DNA from: Petrolisthes cinctipes
Lineage: Eukaryota; Arthropoda; Malacostraca; Decapoda; Porcellanidae
Direction of reading: 5' to 3'
DNA: 64,000 nucleotides
Assembly: GCA_033782935.1 (NCBI GenBank)
Contig: JAWQEG010000504.1
Location: 191,001-255,000, forward strand
This document shows, in pieces, positions 1 to 13,400 of this stretch (the stretch's first letter is position 1; each line of letters begins with the position of its first letter). Below the pieces are notes generated by a model that was not told where the DNA came from, searched no databases, and saw only the letters and a program-made list of their open reading frames with translations. Made by a program: the position numbers and the translations under genes.

Positions 1-1440
1 TAAAGGCGTTGCCAGATAAGTTTCCTTTCCCGCCCAATCATAGGCCTACATGAAAAGAACATTCATGACGTCAAATACTGATGACGTCATATACTCCACC
101 AATAAACAGCGAGTTTACAAACACGCTTCTCACAGTCGTCTCTGACATCAACACTTTCATATCTCATGAAGTCTAAGGGACATTGCACGCCGCACGTTAA
201 CTTCAAACTTATTTTAAGGGGTAATGTTAACATTATATTAACTGTATACCAAATGAAATGCAATCCCTGACACTATGAATATAAATAATCAAAGAAATCT
301 AGAGATCCAACAAGCGGTACTTAGAATATTGTGGATTATCATCGCTCCCGCTACTAAAGGGTATACCGTAATAAATAATATCTGAAAAGTAACGCCATTT
401 TAATCAGATCACACACGGCAGAATGACTGAAAGAAGGAAGAATGAGTTTGAGGAAAACACTGAGCTTCGGGACGAGTCACTATCATCAAAATAAACTTTC
501 AAAAAAAAAAAAAAAAACGTTCTAGATCATTATACAAAATACATAAGATTAATCACGTTAAGGAAACAATTTCTGAGGAAGAATCTTGATATTACAGTAG
601 GCTACACACACACACACACACACACTGAATACCTGTGTGTTCACTAGGTGGTATGGAAGTGCTTCGTTTTAATTGTAATTCTTGAAAGCTTGGTGATATA
701 TTCTTTTGTGTCCTTCTTTCATGCAAATATTTGAGGAATTAAAATGCAGTAATGAAATATATTGAGTTTTGCAGCCAAAATACTATTGTATAGTATAACC
801 ACAGAAAGAGTTGTATATAAGGTTTACATGACACAGTGAGTCAGACCCCTTTTCAATTTTTCGAAGCATTTCTGTTGGTGCAGGTCTGACCTTGTGATAG
901 TTTCAGTGGGCTGTCGTCCAGAAAGGATCCGAGGCATATCGCCGCCCCAAACTCAGGTGGGCTAGAGATTGTGGTGCGCGAGTGTACATAGCAATTATTA
1001 TGCTAAACAGCGTTATACGCTTGCGTTCCTTCTTATTAGGCACCATAGTTATCGTACCGGTACGCTCACGACCCAGTCGACCACCTGCTCTGACTCCTGC
1101 CCGGCTGTGAGCCTGTGACTGGTCAGACACGTTCGTTTGGACACCACAAGTGTGCCCGCCGCGTGCACAAGCGGTAAGCCCGTCAACAGGCGATCAGCTC
1201 GCTTGTGTTCGCGAGCACTGCTCGATCGTGTGGACGACTGGACGGGCCTTTAAAATCTGAGGGCTAGCTCCCACAGTGACCCACACAGAGTTCCGAGTTG
1301 CCTTAGCCACCTAGTGGCAGGAGAGTGAGACTGTGGGGAGTTCGTAACTGCTAGTTCAGGGGTTCCCGGTTGGGGGGTCTGAATGAGACAGCTACCTTTG
1401 GATCATTTTCTTTCCGTTTTTGTTTGAGGCGAGTTGCTCA
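1..1440. other. No gene recognised; AT-rich flank with simple repeats
   Basis: I see no ORF with a recognisable family. The stretch holds an A-run near 500-517, a CA microsatellite near 605-626, and a more GC-rich block at about 1,060-1,260 that looks unlike its surroundings and may be an old transposable element. It lies beyond the 3' end of the sacsin gene, which is transcribed toward it. Confidence 0.5.
66..89. promoter_or_regulatory. Two perfect CRE-type palindromes (TGACGTCA)
   Basis: TGACGTCA occurs at 66-73 and again at 82-89, spaced 16 bp start to start. This is the consensus for CREB/ATF bZIP factors. No gene start is visible next to it, so regulatory function is only a possibility. 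The two copies could also be chance or part of a repeat. Confidence 0.25.
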
Positions 1441-1459
1441 TAGTGGATAGCCGCCTACT

Positions 1460-2000
1460 CTAACGGTAGATGTTATTATTGCCGGAGCAGCCGGACTGAA
1501 ACTCCCAACTCAAGAGAAGATGCCGAGTTCCGAGCAAGAGAGCACTGGCATCCACGAGGTGGCCACCAAAAAATGCTAATGCTAATTGCAGAAGGCATTT
1601 TGGCCCAGTTCTTAGCAGTTCCTGATTTAGATCAATCATACCCCTTTTAACCATGCATCTGTCCAGCCTATGATAAAAAGCATTCAGTGTTTTTACATTT
1701 ACTACCTCGATCCCTTAATTGTTCCACCCGTCCACTAAGCTATTTCCAAACCAATAACTTCCTATTTCCTACCAGCTCAAACAGTATACATGTACAGTAA
1801 TGAAATAGTGGACATCAAGTGAATGAAACCCACTCTTCTTGACGGAAAGAATATATTTATCCAGGAAAGGGACATTTCCACCAGGTATCTCATTAATGGA
1901 TCAAGTTTATACATCCTATCACTAAGGTTGAAATTACGGTATTTTTCAATGCACATTGATTCAATAATCTTACGTTTTCTAAAATCATTAGTGGACATCA
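1460..2000 (-). pseudogene. Decayed retroelement coding relic (RT C-terminal-like and possible Penelope-like tail)
   Basis: On the minus strand, about 1,690-1,760 reads EVVNVKTLNAFYHRLDR after a WNN and a stop. This is the pattern seen at the C-terminal end of many CR1/jockey-type reverse transcriptase ORFs (W N . L P . E V V . A . . . . . F K . . L D). A second open stretch at 1,777-1,998 reads RKIIESMCIEKYRNFNLS, which resembles the segment after the GIY-YIG nuclease of Penelope-like elements. Both assignments are by eye. There are stops and no complete domain, so these are dead fragments. Confidence 0.35.
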
Positions 2001-2330
2001 GTAGAAATGATGCGTTGATAGAGATAAACAGACTATAAAGGTATAGAAATCTTCTGGCCCAGACAAAGTCAATGTTAGAATATTAGGCCCGGGAGCTTAT
2101 TTCCAAAGTCTGGCTCAGCAGTGAGTAGTGCTGGGCCAAAAGGAAGGAAAATTGCGCCTACATTATAGCGATAAAAGTAGCCATAGGATATTCTTGAAGA
2201 TAGTCTCATTGTCTTTCCCAGCTCATTTCACCATAGCAAACTTTATCTGGACCTAACTTTAACCTAACCAAGAGCGGTGTTGGCTCGAATCGTCCAAACT
2301 TGGGGAAATATGTGGCCCCAGGACACACGG

Positions 2331-2524
2331 GCGCTTTGTGGTCGCCACACAAGTCGTCCTTTGACAATTCACCACTGAAGAGGGCGACGACTCCAAAACT
2401 GTAAGTTAATACATCTTTTCTCTACCATTGTGTGTTTTCTTCACCTTCAGTCCCCTTTATGTCCCCGCTAATAAGTGATAAGTGTGTGTGGTCCTTGGTT
2501 CCTTGTGTGGCGACAACAAAGCGC
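2331..2524. mobile_element. Short TIR element (MITE), about 194 bp
   Basis: Positions 2,331-2,353 and 2,502-2,524 are near-perfect inverted repeats (GCGCTTTGTGGTCGCC against GGCGACAACAAAGCGC). There is no coding capacity. No clear target duplication could be fixed, so the superfamily is unknown. Confidence 0.5.
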
Positions 2525-2539
2525 CGATGTGTTAGGAAT

Positions 2540-3022
2540 GTAAGGAAGATATGTACAACAAACTAGCCGACAGTTTTACAAAATCCATAGACACTGGGGA
2601 CATACCATTAACGTGGAAACTTGCAAATACTGAATATAATTCTCATACTTAAAAAGGGAGATAAATAAGTGACGTCAATTTACCCCCCAATTAACCCAAC
2701 ATATATCAATGACAGAGAAACCAATACACCTCAGACTCGTTCCTATAATCCTGCTGTCCATACTGTGCAACAAAATTATTATCAGAACACAATGACACAT
2801 TTTAAGGCTTCTCTGACAGAAAAAAGGGTATTTTATTTATCTATATATTCTTTCATACATACTCTTATTGTATTCTATTTATCTATATACTGGTTCATAC
2901 ATAAATATATATTGGTTCATACAGACTCATGTAATTTATCTAATGTTTGATATAGTTAAATTTAGCTAACAATGTTTTTATTTTAATATTATATAATATT
3001 ATTTTGTTGTAGTGTTTATACT

Positions 3023-3028
<6 letters not shown>
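2540..3028. other. Intergenic AT-rich DNA, no gene seen
   Basis: The short ORF at 2,669-2,950 has low-complexity content made of repeated TTTATCTATATA and CATACAT runs, with no family resemblance. I see nothing else here. Confidence 0.5.
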
Positions 3029-3078
<50 letters not shown>

Positions 3079-3083
3079 GTGGC

Positions 3084-3138
<55 letters not shown>

Positions 3139-3139
3139 T
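3029..3139. repeat. (TC)n and (ATT)n microsatellites
   Basis: A CT dinucleotide run fills about 3,029-3,075 and an ATT trinucleotide run about 3,085-3,138. The apparent poly-Leu-Ser and poly-Tyr ORF across them is a repeat artefact. Confidence 0.95.
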
Positions 3140-3141
3140 AG

Positions 3142-3300
3142 AGGATAATGCACTTTTGTTACATTGGAGTGCCTTGATTCCTCCAAAGTATGCCAGGAAA
3201 CAGGACCAGATGAACAAAAATAATGGTGTTCTGTTGTTGCTTGGAATAGTTTGGAGGAATCATTTGCTCCAGATTTACCAACACTGTACTTCCCCGTTAA
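3142..3300 (-). mobile_element. Dispersed short element, family Q, copy 1
   Basis: About 155 bp recurs at 21,657-21,962, 26,490-26,660 and 32,205-32,345. The shared core contains ATTCCTCCAAACT and ACTTTGGAGGAAT as internal inverted repeats around a CCAAGCAACAGAACACC motif. The copy at 21.7 kb starts TTAAGGGGG and ends CCCTCTTAA, which suggests TTAA target sites. Non-coding; a MITE or SINE-like family. Confidence 0.7.
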
Positions 3301-3444
3301 TTAAGACTTCTCATAATTATAATGTTGTTAATTGTCCACATTTTTTATTAATATGTAAAGTATAATAATTATAACATAGTCAATGAAATCATTACACAAA
3401 ATAGTATATGCATTGAGAATAAAATGGCTATTTACATTCACTAA

Positions 3445-3612
3445 AGCCCCTTCCACACTAGAGGCAAAAAGACTGCGGGCAGACACTGTTACCAATTTTG
3501 TGGGTGGGTGGCGGGCATAAGTGGCCAATGGCTGCCGGGGACGGTTTGATCTGGTAACAGTGGAAAAAAAAAAGAGAGAATTCGACTCTCTTTGCCTCTC
3601 ATATGGAAGAGA
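3445..3612. mobile_element. TIR element, family P, copy 1 (degenerate)
   Basis: The left end GCCCCTTCCACACTAGAGG and right end CCTCTCATATGGAAGAG match the termini of better copies at 7,852-8,133, 22,091-22,275 and 24,420-24,603. The interior shares the CGGGCAGACACTGTTACCAA block. Non-coding MITE. Confidence 0.75.
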
Positions 3613-4430
3613 GAGAGAAATTATTAGGCAAGAAAAATCACTAGACAGTCAATAGGGGTGTGAAAGGGGATTTAGTGAATGCCAATAGTTTTATATTATC
3701 ACACAAATGATTAAATAGAAATATATTTACCAGGTACGATATAATGTATAGTAAATGCAATATCATCACACAAGATAAAATATTAATTACATTTATTAAT
3801 CAACAGGTTCAGTATCAAATAAATGCAATATACCTTTATAAATACATCACACAAAGTAATATATATTTATAATTAACATGTTCAGTATATAGTAAATGCA
3901 ATATGCCTTTATATATTTATCACAGAAATTAATAATACATCTTTATAATTAATAGATTCAGTATATAGTAAATGCAATATGCTTTTATATATTTATCACA
4001 CAAAGTATTAAATATGTTTATAATTAATAGATTCAGGATATAATTAATTCAATACACCTTTATAAATTCATCACACAAAGTAATAATATATTTTTATAAT
4101 TAACAGATTCAGGATATTAATTAATTCAATATGCCTTTATAAATTCATCACACGAATTATTTTACATATTTATAATTAACAGAATCAAGATGTAGTAAAT
4201 GCAATATACCTTTATAATATCATCACACAAATTATTTTATACTCTTATAATTACTAGATTCAGAATATATATATAGTTAATGCAGCATGTATTATGAATT
4301 ATCACACAAATTATTATATCTAGTATATTTATAATTACTAGATTCAGTATATATATAGTTAATGCAGCATGTTTTATGAATTATCACACAAATTATCATA
4401 TACATTTATAATTACTAGATTCAGTATATA

Positions 4431-5153
4431 CAGGGTGTATCGCGACGTATATCATTAACTTACACCAGAGATATAAAATATAATTTTGAGTATATTTTGC
4501 TCTATAAAGTATGTTGTGTGTGATCTCAGTAAAGTACAATGAATACTGATAAAAACTATTTTAACTTATGTTGTCAAATGGCAGTGAGCTTTGATGGGAG
4601 TGGAAGCCTAATATCATTTTCGGACCAAAGAGGCCGTATTTATTTCACCTTAATAAGTTTTATCATAATTGCAATACTTATGTAATGTTCTATAACGTAC
4701 ATTGAATCATATTTTCAATGCTGAGGGATAATACCAGGCCTGTATAAGAAGAAAATCCATGAAATGTAGGGAAATGCTAAGGCTTGGAGTTTACCTAACC
4801 TCCAAAAAATATAAATCATATTTCATTGAATATTATTCATAGGGGCCTGGTATTATCCCTCTGCATTGAAAATATGATTCAATGTACGTTATAGAACATC
4901 ACATAAATATTACAATCATGATAAAACTTATAAAGATGAAATAAATAAGGCCTCTTTGGTCCGAAAACAATATTCGGCTTCCACTCCCTCCGAAGCTCAC
5001 CGCCATTTGACAACACAAGTTAAAATTGTTTTTATCAGTATTCATTGTACTTTACTGAGATCACACACAGCATACTTTATAGAGCAAAATATACTCAAAA
5101 TTATATTTTATATCTCTGGTGCAAGTTAATGATATACGTCGCGATACACCCTG
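4431..5153. mobile_element. Long-TIR element in satellite, copy 1 (Tc1/mariner-type TA target)
   Basis: The element starts CAGGGTGTATCGCGACGTAT and ends with the inverted copy, flanked by TATA on both sides. Each arm is about 330 bp and the arms are imperfect inverted repeats around a short unpaired centre, so the element is essentially all TIR (fold-back type). No transposase is encoded. The CAGGGTGT terminus and TA target suggest the IS630-Tc1-mariner group; this is inference. Confidence 0.8.
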
Positions 5154-5700
5154 TATACAGTATAGTTAATGCAGCATGTATTATGAATTATCCCACAAAT
5201 TATCATATATATTTATAATTAACATGTTCAGTATATAGTAAATGCAATTTACCTTTATATATTTATCACACAAAGTATTAAATATGTTTATAATTAATAG
5301 ATTCAGGATATAATTACTTCAATATACCTTTATAAATTCATCACACAAAGTAATAATATATTTTTATAATTAACATATTCAGGATATTAATTAATTCAAT
5401 ATGCCTTTATAAATTCATCACACAAATTATTTTACATATTTATAATTAACAGAATCAAGATGTAGTAAATGCAATATACCTTTATAATATCATCACACAA
5501 ATTATTTTATACTCTTATAATTACTAGATTCAGAATATATATATAGTTAATGCAGCATGTATTATGAATTATCACACAAATTATTATATCCAGTATATTT
5601 ATAATTACTAGATTCAGTATATATATAGTTAATGCAGTATGTTTTATGAATTATCACACAAATTATCATATACATTTATAATTACTAGATTCAGTATATA

Positions 5701-6423
5701 CAGGGTGTATCGCGACGTATATCATTAACTTACACCAGAGATATAAAATATAATTTTGAGTATATTTTGCTCTATAAAGTATGCTGTGTGTGATCTCAGT
5801 AAAGTACAATGAATACTGATAAAAACTATTTTAACTTGTGTTGTCAAATGGCAGTGAGCTTTGATGGGAGTGGAAGCCTAATATCATTTTCGGACCAAAG
5901 AGGCCGTATTTATTTCATCTTAATAAGTTTTATCATAATTGCAATACTTATGTAATGTTCTATAACGTACATTGAATCATATTTTCAATGCTGAGGGATA
6001 ATACCAGGTCTGTATAAGAAGAAAATCCATGAAATGTAGGGAAATGCTAAGGCTTGGAGTTTACCTAACCTCCAAAAAATATAAATCATATTTCATTGAA
6101 TATTATTCATAGGGGCCTGGTATTATCCCTCTGCATTGAAAATATGATTCAATGTACGTTATAGAACATCACATAAATATTACAATCATGATAAAACTTA
6201 TAAAGATGAAATAAATAAGGCCTCTTTGGTCCGAAAACAATATTCGGCTTCCACTCCCTCCGAAGCTCACCGCCATTTGACAACACAAGTTAATTTTGTT
6301 TTTATCAGTATTCATTGTACTTTACTGAGATCACACACAGCATACTTTATAGAGCAAAATATACTCAAAATTATATTTTATATCTCTGGTGCAAGTTAAT
6401 GATATACGTCGCGATACACCCTG
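5701..6423. mobile_element. Long-TIR element in satellite, copy 2
   Basis: Same 723-bp length and nearly the same sequence as the copy 1,270 bp upstream, at the same place in the satellite unit. This indicates it was copied with the satellite block and did not insert independently. Confidence 0.8.
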
Positions 6424-7121
6424 TATACAGTATAGTTAATGCAGCATGTATTATGAATTATCACACAAATTATCATATATATTTATAATTAACATGTTCA
6501 GTATATAGTAAATGCAATTTACCTTTATATATTTATCACACAAAGTATTAAATATGTTTATAATTAATAGATTCAGGATATAATTAATTCAATATACCTT
6601 TATAAATTCATCACACAAAGTAATAATATATTTTTATAATTAACATATTCAGGATATTAATTAATTCAATATGCCTTTATAAATTCATCACACAAATTAT
6701 TTTACATATTTATAATTAACAGAATCAAGATGTAGTAAATGCAATATACCTTTATAATATCACACAAATTATTTTATACTCTTATAATTACTAGATTCAG
6801 AATATATATATAGTTAATGCAGCATGTATTATGAATTATCACTCAAATTATTATATCCAGTATATTTATAATTACTAGATTCAGTATATATATAGTTAAT
6901 GCAGCATGTATTATGAATTATCACACAAATTATCATATATATTTATAAGTACTAGATTCAGTATACACAATATACAGTATAGTTACTGCAGCATGTTTTA
7001 CTAAGAGGGTTTACTGTACTATCAGAAACAATAGTAGTGTCGCTGTCTTATAGAAGTTTGGTCCCATACTATAAACAAAAGTAGCAATTCCTTTCAGCTT
7101 TAAATAAAAGAAACCATTGTT

Positions 7122-7409
7122 TTAGTTATAGAAGTCTGGCACTAACAATTCCTTTAAACTGTTGACCTTTTCCAAAACAAATGTTGCATCTTGCCGACTA
7201 TATCGATCACAGGGACAGCCAAGGAAGTCTGGGAAGCGTAACCTGTCATTGTTACCAACTCTTGCCGTCACCTCATTCACTAGCTGCTCCAATGTTTGGG
7301 GAAGGTTCAACGAATGACAGAGATTAGTCAAGGAGTCTATGTTGTCTATCATTGTGGCAGTGTCACGATCCACTTGGTACAAACAAGCCTTTAGGAACTT
7401 CCCGGCAGC
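7122..7409 (-). CDS. SACS: Sacsin last exon: most of the HEPN domain and stop
   Basis: The exon follows the acceptor TTTCATTCCTCAG and begins [12 protein letters not shown] in phase 0. It ends LVPDFYN and a stop at 7,122-7,124, giving 95 residues. It completes the helical HEPN domain that starts on the big exon ([19 protein letters not shown]). In known sacsins this domain dimerises and binds nucleotide; that role is family knowledge. The intron before it is open in this frame for about 46 codons, so an acceptor-proximal start would look like a longer ORF, but the homology begins at AAGKF. Confidence 0.93.
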   Translation of the reverse strand, partial: AAGKFLKACLYQVDRDTATMIDNIDSLTNLCHSLNLPQTLEQLVNEVTARVGNNDRLRFPDFLGCPCDRYSRQDATFVLEKVNSLKELLVPDFYN

Positions 7410-10400
7410 CTGAGGAATGAAACATGTAATTATTTGCACAGTAGTAATTTGAAGAATGAAACACAGTAGTAATTTGAGGAATGAAACATAATTATTAGCA
7501 GTAATAATTTGAGGAATGAAACACATAATAATAATTATGTGTTTCATTCACAGTAGTAATTTGAGGAATGAAATGCATAATTATTAGCACAATAATTTGA
7601 GGAATGAAACATAATTATTAGCTCAGTAGTAATTTGAGAGGAAACAAACAATTATTAGCAAAATAATTATTTGAGGAATGAAATGCATAGTTATAAGTAG
7701 TAATTCAGTGTATATTACAGTATATGATGCAGTATGTATGTATATATGTATGCAATAATTCAGTGTATATGTGATATACTTACAGTGTGTTACAGGGTGT
7801 GGTTGCGAGATAGCGATATACAGTCAGTCAGTGAGTATTGAATAGACTTAAGCCCCTTCCACACGAGAGACAAACAGATGGCGGGCAGACACTGTTACCA
7901 ATTTTGTCGGTAGGTGTCTGGCACAAGTGGCCAATGGTTACCGAGGACTGTTTGATATGGTAACACTGGTAAAAAGCGAAGCACGGGCAACCGAGTGGAA
8001 TTCTCTCACTTTTTACCAGTGTTACCATATCAAACAGACCCCGGTACCCATTTAGCCACTTGTGCCCGACACCTACCCACAAAATTGGTAATAGTGTCTG
8101 CCCGCCGTGTTCTGCCTCCCGTGTGGAAGGGACTTAATAAATATGATGTATTGCCTCACGTGTGGTAGGGACTTAATAAATATGATGTATAGCCTCACCT
8201 GCAGACAGAAATATATGGTATAGCAAGGAGGAATTTCTGCTAGACGTCTCTCGGCCACCTCCAAGTCATGGTCAGCGTGGCTCCACCACTTGCGGGACTC
8301 TCGCCGGTCTCCCATCCTTCTCCTGTTCCTCTCCCGACTTCTATCACCAGACCTGGATGCAAACCTCTCATGTGAACCACCAAATGTTCTCCGAGGATTG
8401 GTGTATTGAGGAGGTGGAGGTCTGAAGGTGTGTTCATAGGTTTGACTTGGTCCGGGTGCCGAGTCACTGTCTGTATCTTCTTCAGGTATAGTTTCTCCAC
8501 GTTCCAGTCTACCCACGAGGGACCGAATGTACTGGAACAACCTTGTACACATCTCTTTCCGGTCTGGATTCTTGTCGGGGTGCCACTGGAACATGAGTCG
8601 TCGTAGGAGTGATTTTTTATCCTTTTCATTTTCCACCTGCCAAATCTCTATCACTTGCTTACGGATCTGTTTGCGTAGCTCCTCTTCGGTCGCCGTACTT
8701 GTCCTCTCTTGCTCAGTTTCCTCTTGAGTACAGGTGAATGGAACTACAGTATTTGACACTGGTCTAACAAACCTGTACAAACGGTGAGCTTTGACATTCA
8801 ATGTAGGGTCTTGAAATCCTTTACTGACTTCATAAATATTCATCATCTTACAAATACAACTCTCCTCTACTAAACGAAGCACTTTAACAATAACAAAGGT
8901 ATTGTCTTCCTCACTTTCATCTTCCCTTTCCTCGTCACTATCATCTTCTAGGACATATTTCTTCATACACACAATCTCTCCATCATTGAAATCTCCAAAA
9001 CTGTTGTCAAGGAGGTGAAGGAATCTCTCATCAAGGTAAGAACCAATATCTGTACTGTAGAATTTACAGGAAAAGTTCTGAGTCCCAGATTCCATAATAT
9101 CATGTTCATCCAACTGTCTATGTATATCATGTGGCTTCATGATGCAATCAAATATAATGTTAAGACATGTGTATTCTTCTACAGTCTTAATATTCAATAA
9201 GTTTCTATACATAATGCTAAGTGCCTGTTGCAGAATGTTGCTGCGGATATTCTGAGTAATGTAAAGAGTATTATTATTATCCTTCTGCTGCAGATGATAG
9301 CGTCTACGTTTAGTTCCAACTTCATTATCACAATACTTAAGAGTAACTTTGATTTCTTTCAGTTCTCTCACAACTACTTGGGTAAGCTTGGTCTTGATAA
9401 CCTGCTGTTCTTCACTGCTCATACCAACAGATTCCTTTACCTTGAAATGATTTATTACTCGTAATACACCTGTCTCAAATGCTGGACTACCTAAGCTTTC
9501 TTGTAACTGAACTACCGTGGCTGAAAAGGTTTCCTGTATTCCATCAATCACAAGGTTTTCCTGAACGATCTGGGACACAAACTTTGGTCGCAATCTTTCT
9601 GGCAAACGCTTCACAAAATCTCCATTGTCCCTATTAATTTTGAGGGGAGCAAATCCTAGGAATAGGGGTTCTTTTAGTTGGCTTTGTACTGCCCTTAAAA
9701 GATTATCATTATCTGCAACAAACATCTCTGTCGACTTCCTCAAGGTTCTTTTCTGTGTGGGTAGATATAATGCATCAACAGTAAGTTTCTGAAGGGACAG
9801 TTCACACTTTAACAATCCATTCAGTGCCATAGTCATACGTTGCATCTCCTCTGGGTGTAATTCCTGCTGCATGTTACACTGATATATTCTTGTCAGTACT
9901 TGTGCATATGTGTCACAGTTGGCTTGATCTTTCATTCCCATCATCTTGAACACATCAAAATATTTGCCATACCTGGTTGGGGCTTTGTACAGATAGGGAA
10001 GGATTTCATCTTCTAAGTTTTCCATCACTTGGCTGGCAGAAACAAACACTCTGTGCTTAGGGATATGAACTACAGGTACATCTTTCTGTTTCAAGTTGTC
10101 ACATATATTACTCCGAGTCATAAGATACTCATAGATGCTTTCCATTACCTTTTCATTTATCTTGCATTTAGCACGACTACAAACATCACAGAAGTTAGTG
10201 ATGTGTTGTAATACTTTATCTTCAGGGGGAGTGCCAGATATGTTCAATTGTGTTAAAAGGGAGTCATTTGCTGCATATTCTGGTAAAATACTGACAGTTG
10301 ACCACACAGCATATTGATACTTGGAATGTACACTTTGGGAAATGCTAACTAAGCCTGAAGTTGTCTTAAAACAGGGTAAAATGCTCTCTATGTTCATGCT

Positions 10401-13400
10401 GTTATCAATGTTGTATGGAACAAGAAACTCAATGTCTTCAATATCTGATCTAACACTTTTCATGTCACTATAACATGTTTCAAGGTGTTGTATCAAAACT
10501 TCAGATTTAGCCTTCACATCAGGATCACTTGCCTCCAAACTCCTAGCAAATTCTAGATACTTGTATGGGGTAACTTCGTATATCATTCCAGCCATTCTTA
10601 AAAAGTAGTTCCAATGCAAATCATTCCATTTCTGTGGTAAATTAGCTACCTTCATGACCCTAAACACATGGTTGGAAGGATCATAGAAGTTGTTAGCTGT
10701 CTGTAATCTTCCATTCAGTTGTATAAATCTTGTGTTCTTGAGTACTGATACCACTTCTGGTTGCTTATCTTTTGAATCATGATATAATGGAGTTAGCTTT
10801 ACTTTCAGGGTCTCCAAATATGACATTCGCTGTGGTTCTTCTAGGTGCTCCAAATTAGGCAAGATGAACTTAGAGTAAATATCCAGGTCTCGTGAAAGAT
10901 AGTTTGGATGAATATACTTGTATAAACACTCAATATAAGATGAACTTGGCTGCTTCAGTATAACGTATCCATTCTCTAAAGCAATTTGATTCATATATGC
11001 TAAATCGACTGACATGGGTACAATAATATGCCTGCCAAATACAGAGCAATGTTGACCAGTGGCATTTATGAAGATTTGGAGTTGAGATATCTTTTCTTTA
11101 CAGAGACTCTTTGTGTCACAGTGACGACCAAGGTACTCTAGTATATCTCCGACATCTAAGCTTGACTGAATTTGTTGATTCCTTGTTATGTAATCTGAAA
11201 TTTCATTCTTGTGGAAGTATAGAACCTCCAGCACAGCAGGTGGCTCATTTTTTGTTGCCGACAATTTTAGCTCAGCGGGAATAATATCCTTGTTTATGTA
11301 ATGTGGGCATGGTTTGGGAATTGGCAGTACCCTGAATGGTGAATTGATATCAAAACCATACATATCAAGTGATCTCCAGGCATTGTTGATTGAGACAAGG
11401 TATGTAATGCCAGCAACAGTAACAGGATAGAGTGCCCAGTCTCCCAAAGTTTGTATTAGGTGGTCTTTGCTTGCTTCCCAGTTGACTTTGACAGAGCAAC
11501 CTGTGGTGGTGGTGGGTTCTTGACGAGTGAATTTGGACAGACAATTATTTGTAACAAATCTCCACACGTTCTCTAACCACCACTTGTTAGGCATAGTATT
11601 GCCAAGATCTGGGAGTTTTATCATTGCATTGTCAGATTGGTAAGAAGAATCCAACACCGACGGCAGACGATCACGTAGATCTGCTGTAGTAAATGGCTTC
11701 ACAACATTGGCTTCTTTAAAAAATTTTACATGTTGCTCTATCTCTATCACCATATTTCTATTTACAAATTCTCCTCCAAGATTTGGCAAGAGGGAACAGT
11801 ACTTAGAAATGAACACAGGCTTTGAGTTAGTGAAGGGTCTCAGTACATTATCATTTGTCAACAAGAGAGGAAGATTCACGACACTACTACTCTCTGTTAA
11901 TTCATGGGAGATATACTGAAATAAGTCCAGAACATTTTTTGCTTTCAGGAATGGAGTTTTCTCAACTACTTTTTCCAATTGTGGTTTACAATTGTCAGGA
12001 AAAGATTGATTCCAAGATGTTAGGAAGTTTAAGGCTGAGGTTGGTGTGACCTTTTGGTATTGATACTCAGGATCAGCTGAATCTAGTTTACAACACATTA
12101 CATCTGAGCTGATTTTCATGCCAAGTCTTTTCAGTGTATCCGAAACATTTGGTTTGTCAAAGCTGTGACCTAAAAAATAGACAGGAAATTCACTGGCTGG
12201 TTCTGTGAGTGGATGCCAGTGTAAGTGACCATTGCGTGGTGGGTCTGGAGTTGTGGTGGAATACATTGGTCCTCTGAAACCTTGACTATATTCCTGGACT
12301 TTGTCTCTCTCTGGAATGAACACATCAAAGAATGGTATGCCGTTATCTTTCACATGCTCATAAAACCATTTGGTGAAACACTTCCACTTTGCTGATTTCA
12401 TGTCATTCATGTCTGGCAAACGTTTCTGAAATGAGTAGATCATACTTCTATATTCAAATTCATTGAAATATTTTGAAGTTTTATGGAATATGCTCAATCT
12501 GCAATTATCTAGAGCATATACTGCAGCAGGAACTAGAACTTCTTTCATCAGCCACTGGTTCCATAAAGCCTTACAATCTCCAGTTCCACTCCACAGATCT
12601 CGACGAGAAGATGAGAGAGCAAAGTGTCCATTGACACTGAAAGGAAGACCAGAGGCAGCTGGTAGTGGCAGGTAACATGATGTTGTAAACAGGCTGTTTA
12701 TGTTTTGTATGTTTGTATTTAACAACAAGGCCACACTAGCATGAGGTAGTAATCTGAGAGAACCTAAATGAAAAGCTTCTTTCACAATGTCTGGGACACT
12801 TTCTTTGTTGTGAGCACCAACTTGTTGTACTATGGTCCAGTTGCTTGTTTCTTCAGTGTTGTCAGTAATCTGAATTTTGTATGAATCTCTAACCATTTCA
12901 GGAGCATACAGGTTTTCACTGGTATTAGTACTTTGTTTTTTTCTACACAAAATGCTACTCAGCACATTAACTTGTTTTGATACTTTGGAATTAACAGAAT
13001 AATCCTCATGCCATTTGCCAGTCTCATCAATTCTCACAACTGATGCTTTACGCACACATCTCAAGAATAGCATACACTTACTCATTTCACTCTGGAACTC
13101 CTGTACCAATTTTTTTAAGTCAGATTCTGTCACAACATTTTTTGAAATATCAGAATCTGCAGAAGATCGTAATGGTAGCCTGAAAACAGTTCCTTCCGTC
13201 TGTAGAAATTCTGTTTCTAAATAACCAATAAATGAGTCTGGATGGTCTTTCCTCAGTTCATCTAGGTTTGTGAAGCGAACACCAGGAGCTTCAACTGTTG
13301 CTGAAGGATCATAACGGCAGTGTGGGTCAAACATACATATAGTACTTCCTTGTGGTACATCTGGACCTTTTGTAAGGAAAGATGGAGCATCTGTCAAGTG

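Larger units (their letters stand above)
3670..7010. repeat. AT-rich satellite with 1,270-bp higher-order repeat
   Basis: The stretch is built from degenerate units of the type TTTATAATTAACA..TTCAGTATATAGTAAATGCAATA..CCTTTATA..TCACACAAA. The landmark AGAATCAAGATGTAGTAAAT recurs at 4,181, 5,451 and 6,721, exactly 1,270 bp apart, so whole blocks were duplicated in tandem. Two blocks contain a 723-bp TIR element; the last block lacks it. No ORF of note. It lies downstream of the sacsin stop codon and may be partly transcribed as 3' UTR. Confidence 0.9.

Noticed and set aside
7828..8082. 84-codon ORF downstream of the sacsin giant exon
   Set aside because: Entirely within a family P element; similar translations occur in the other P copies.
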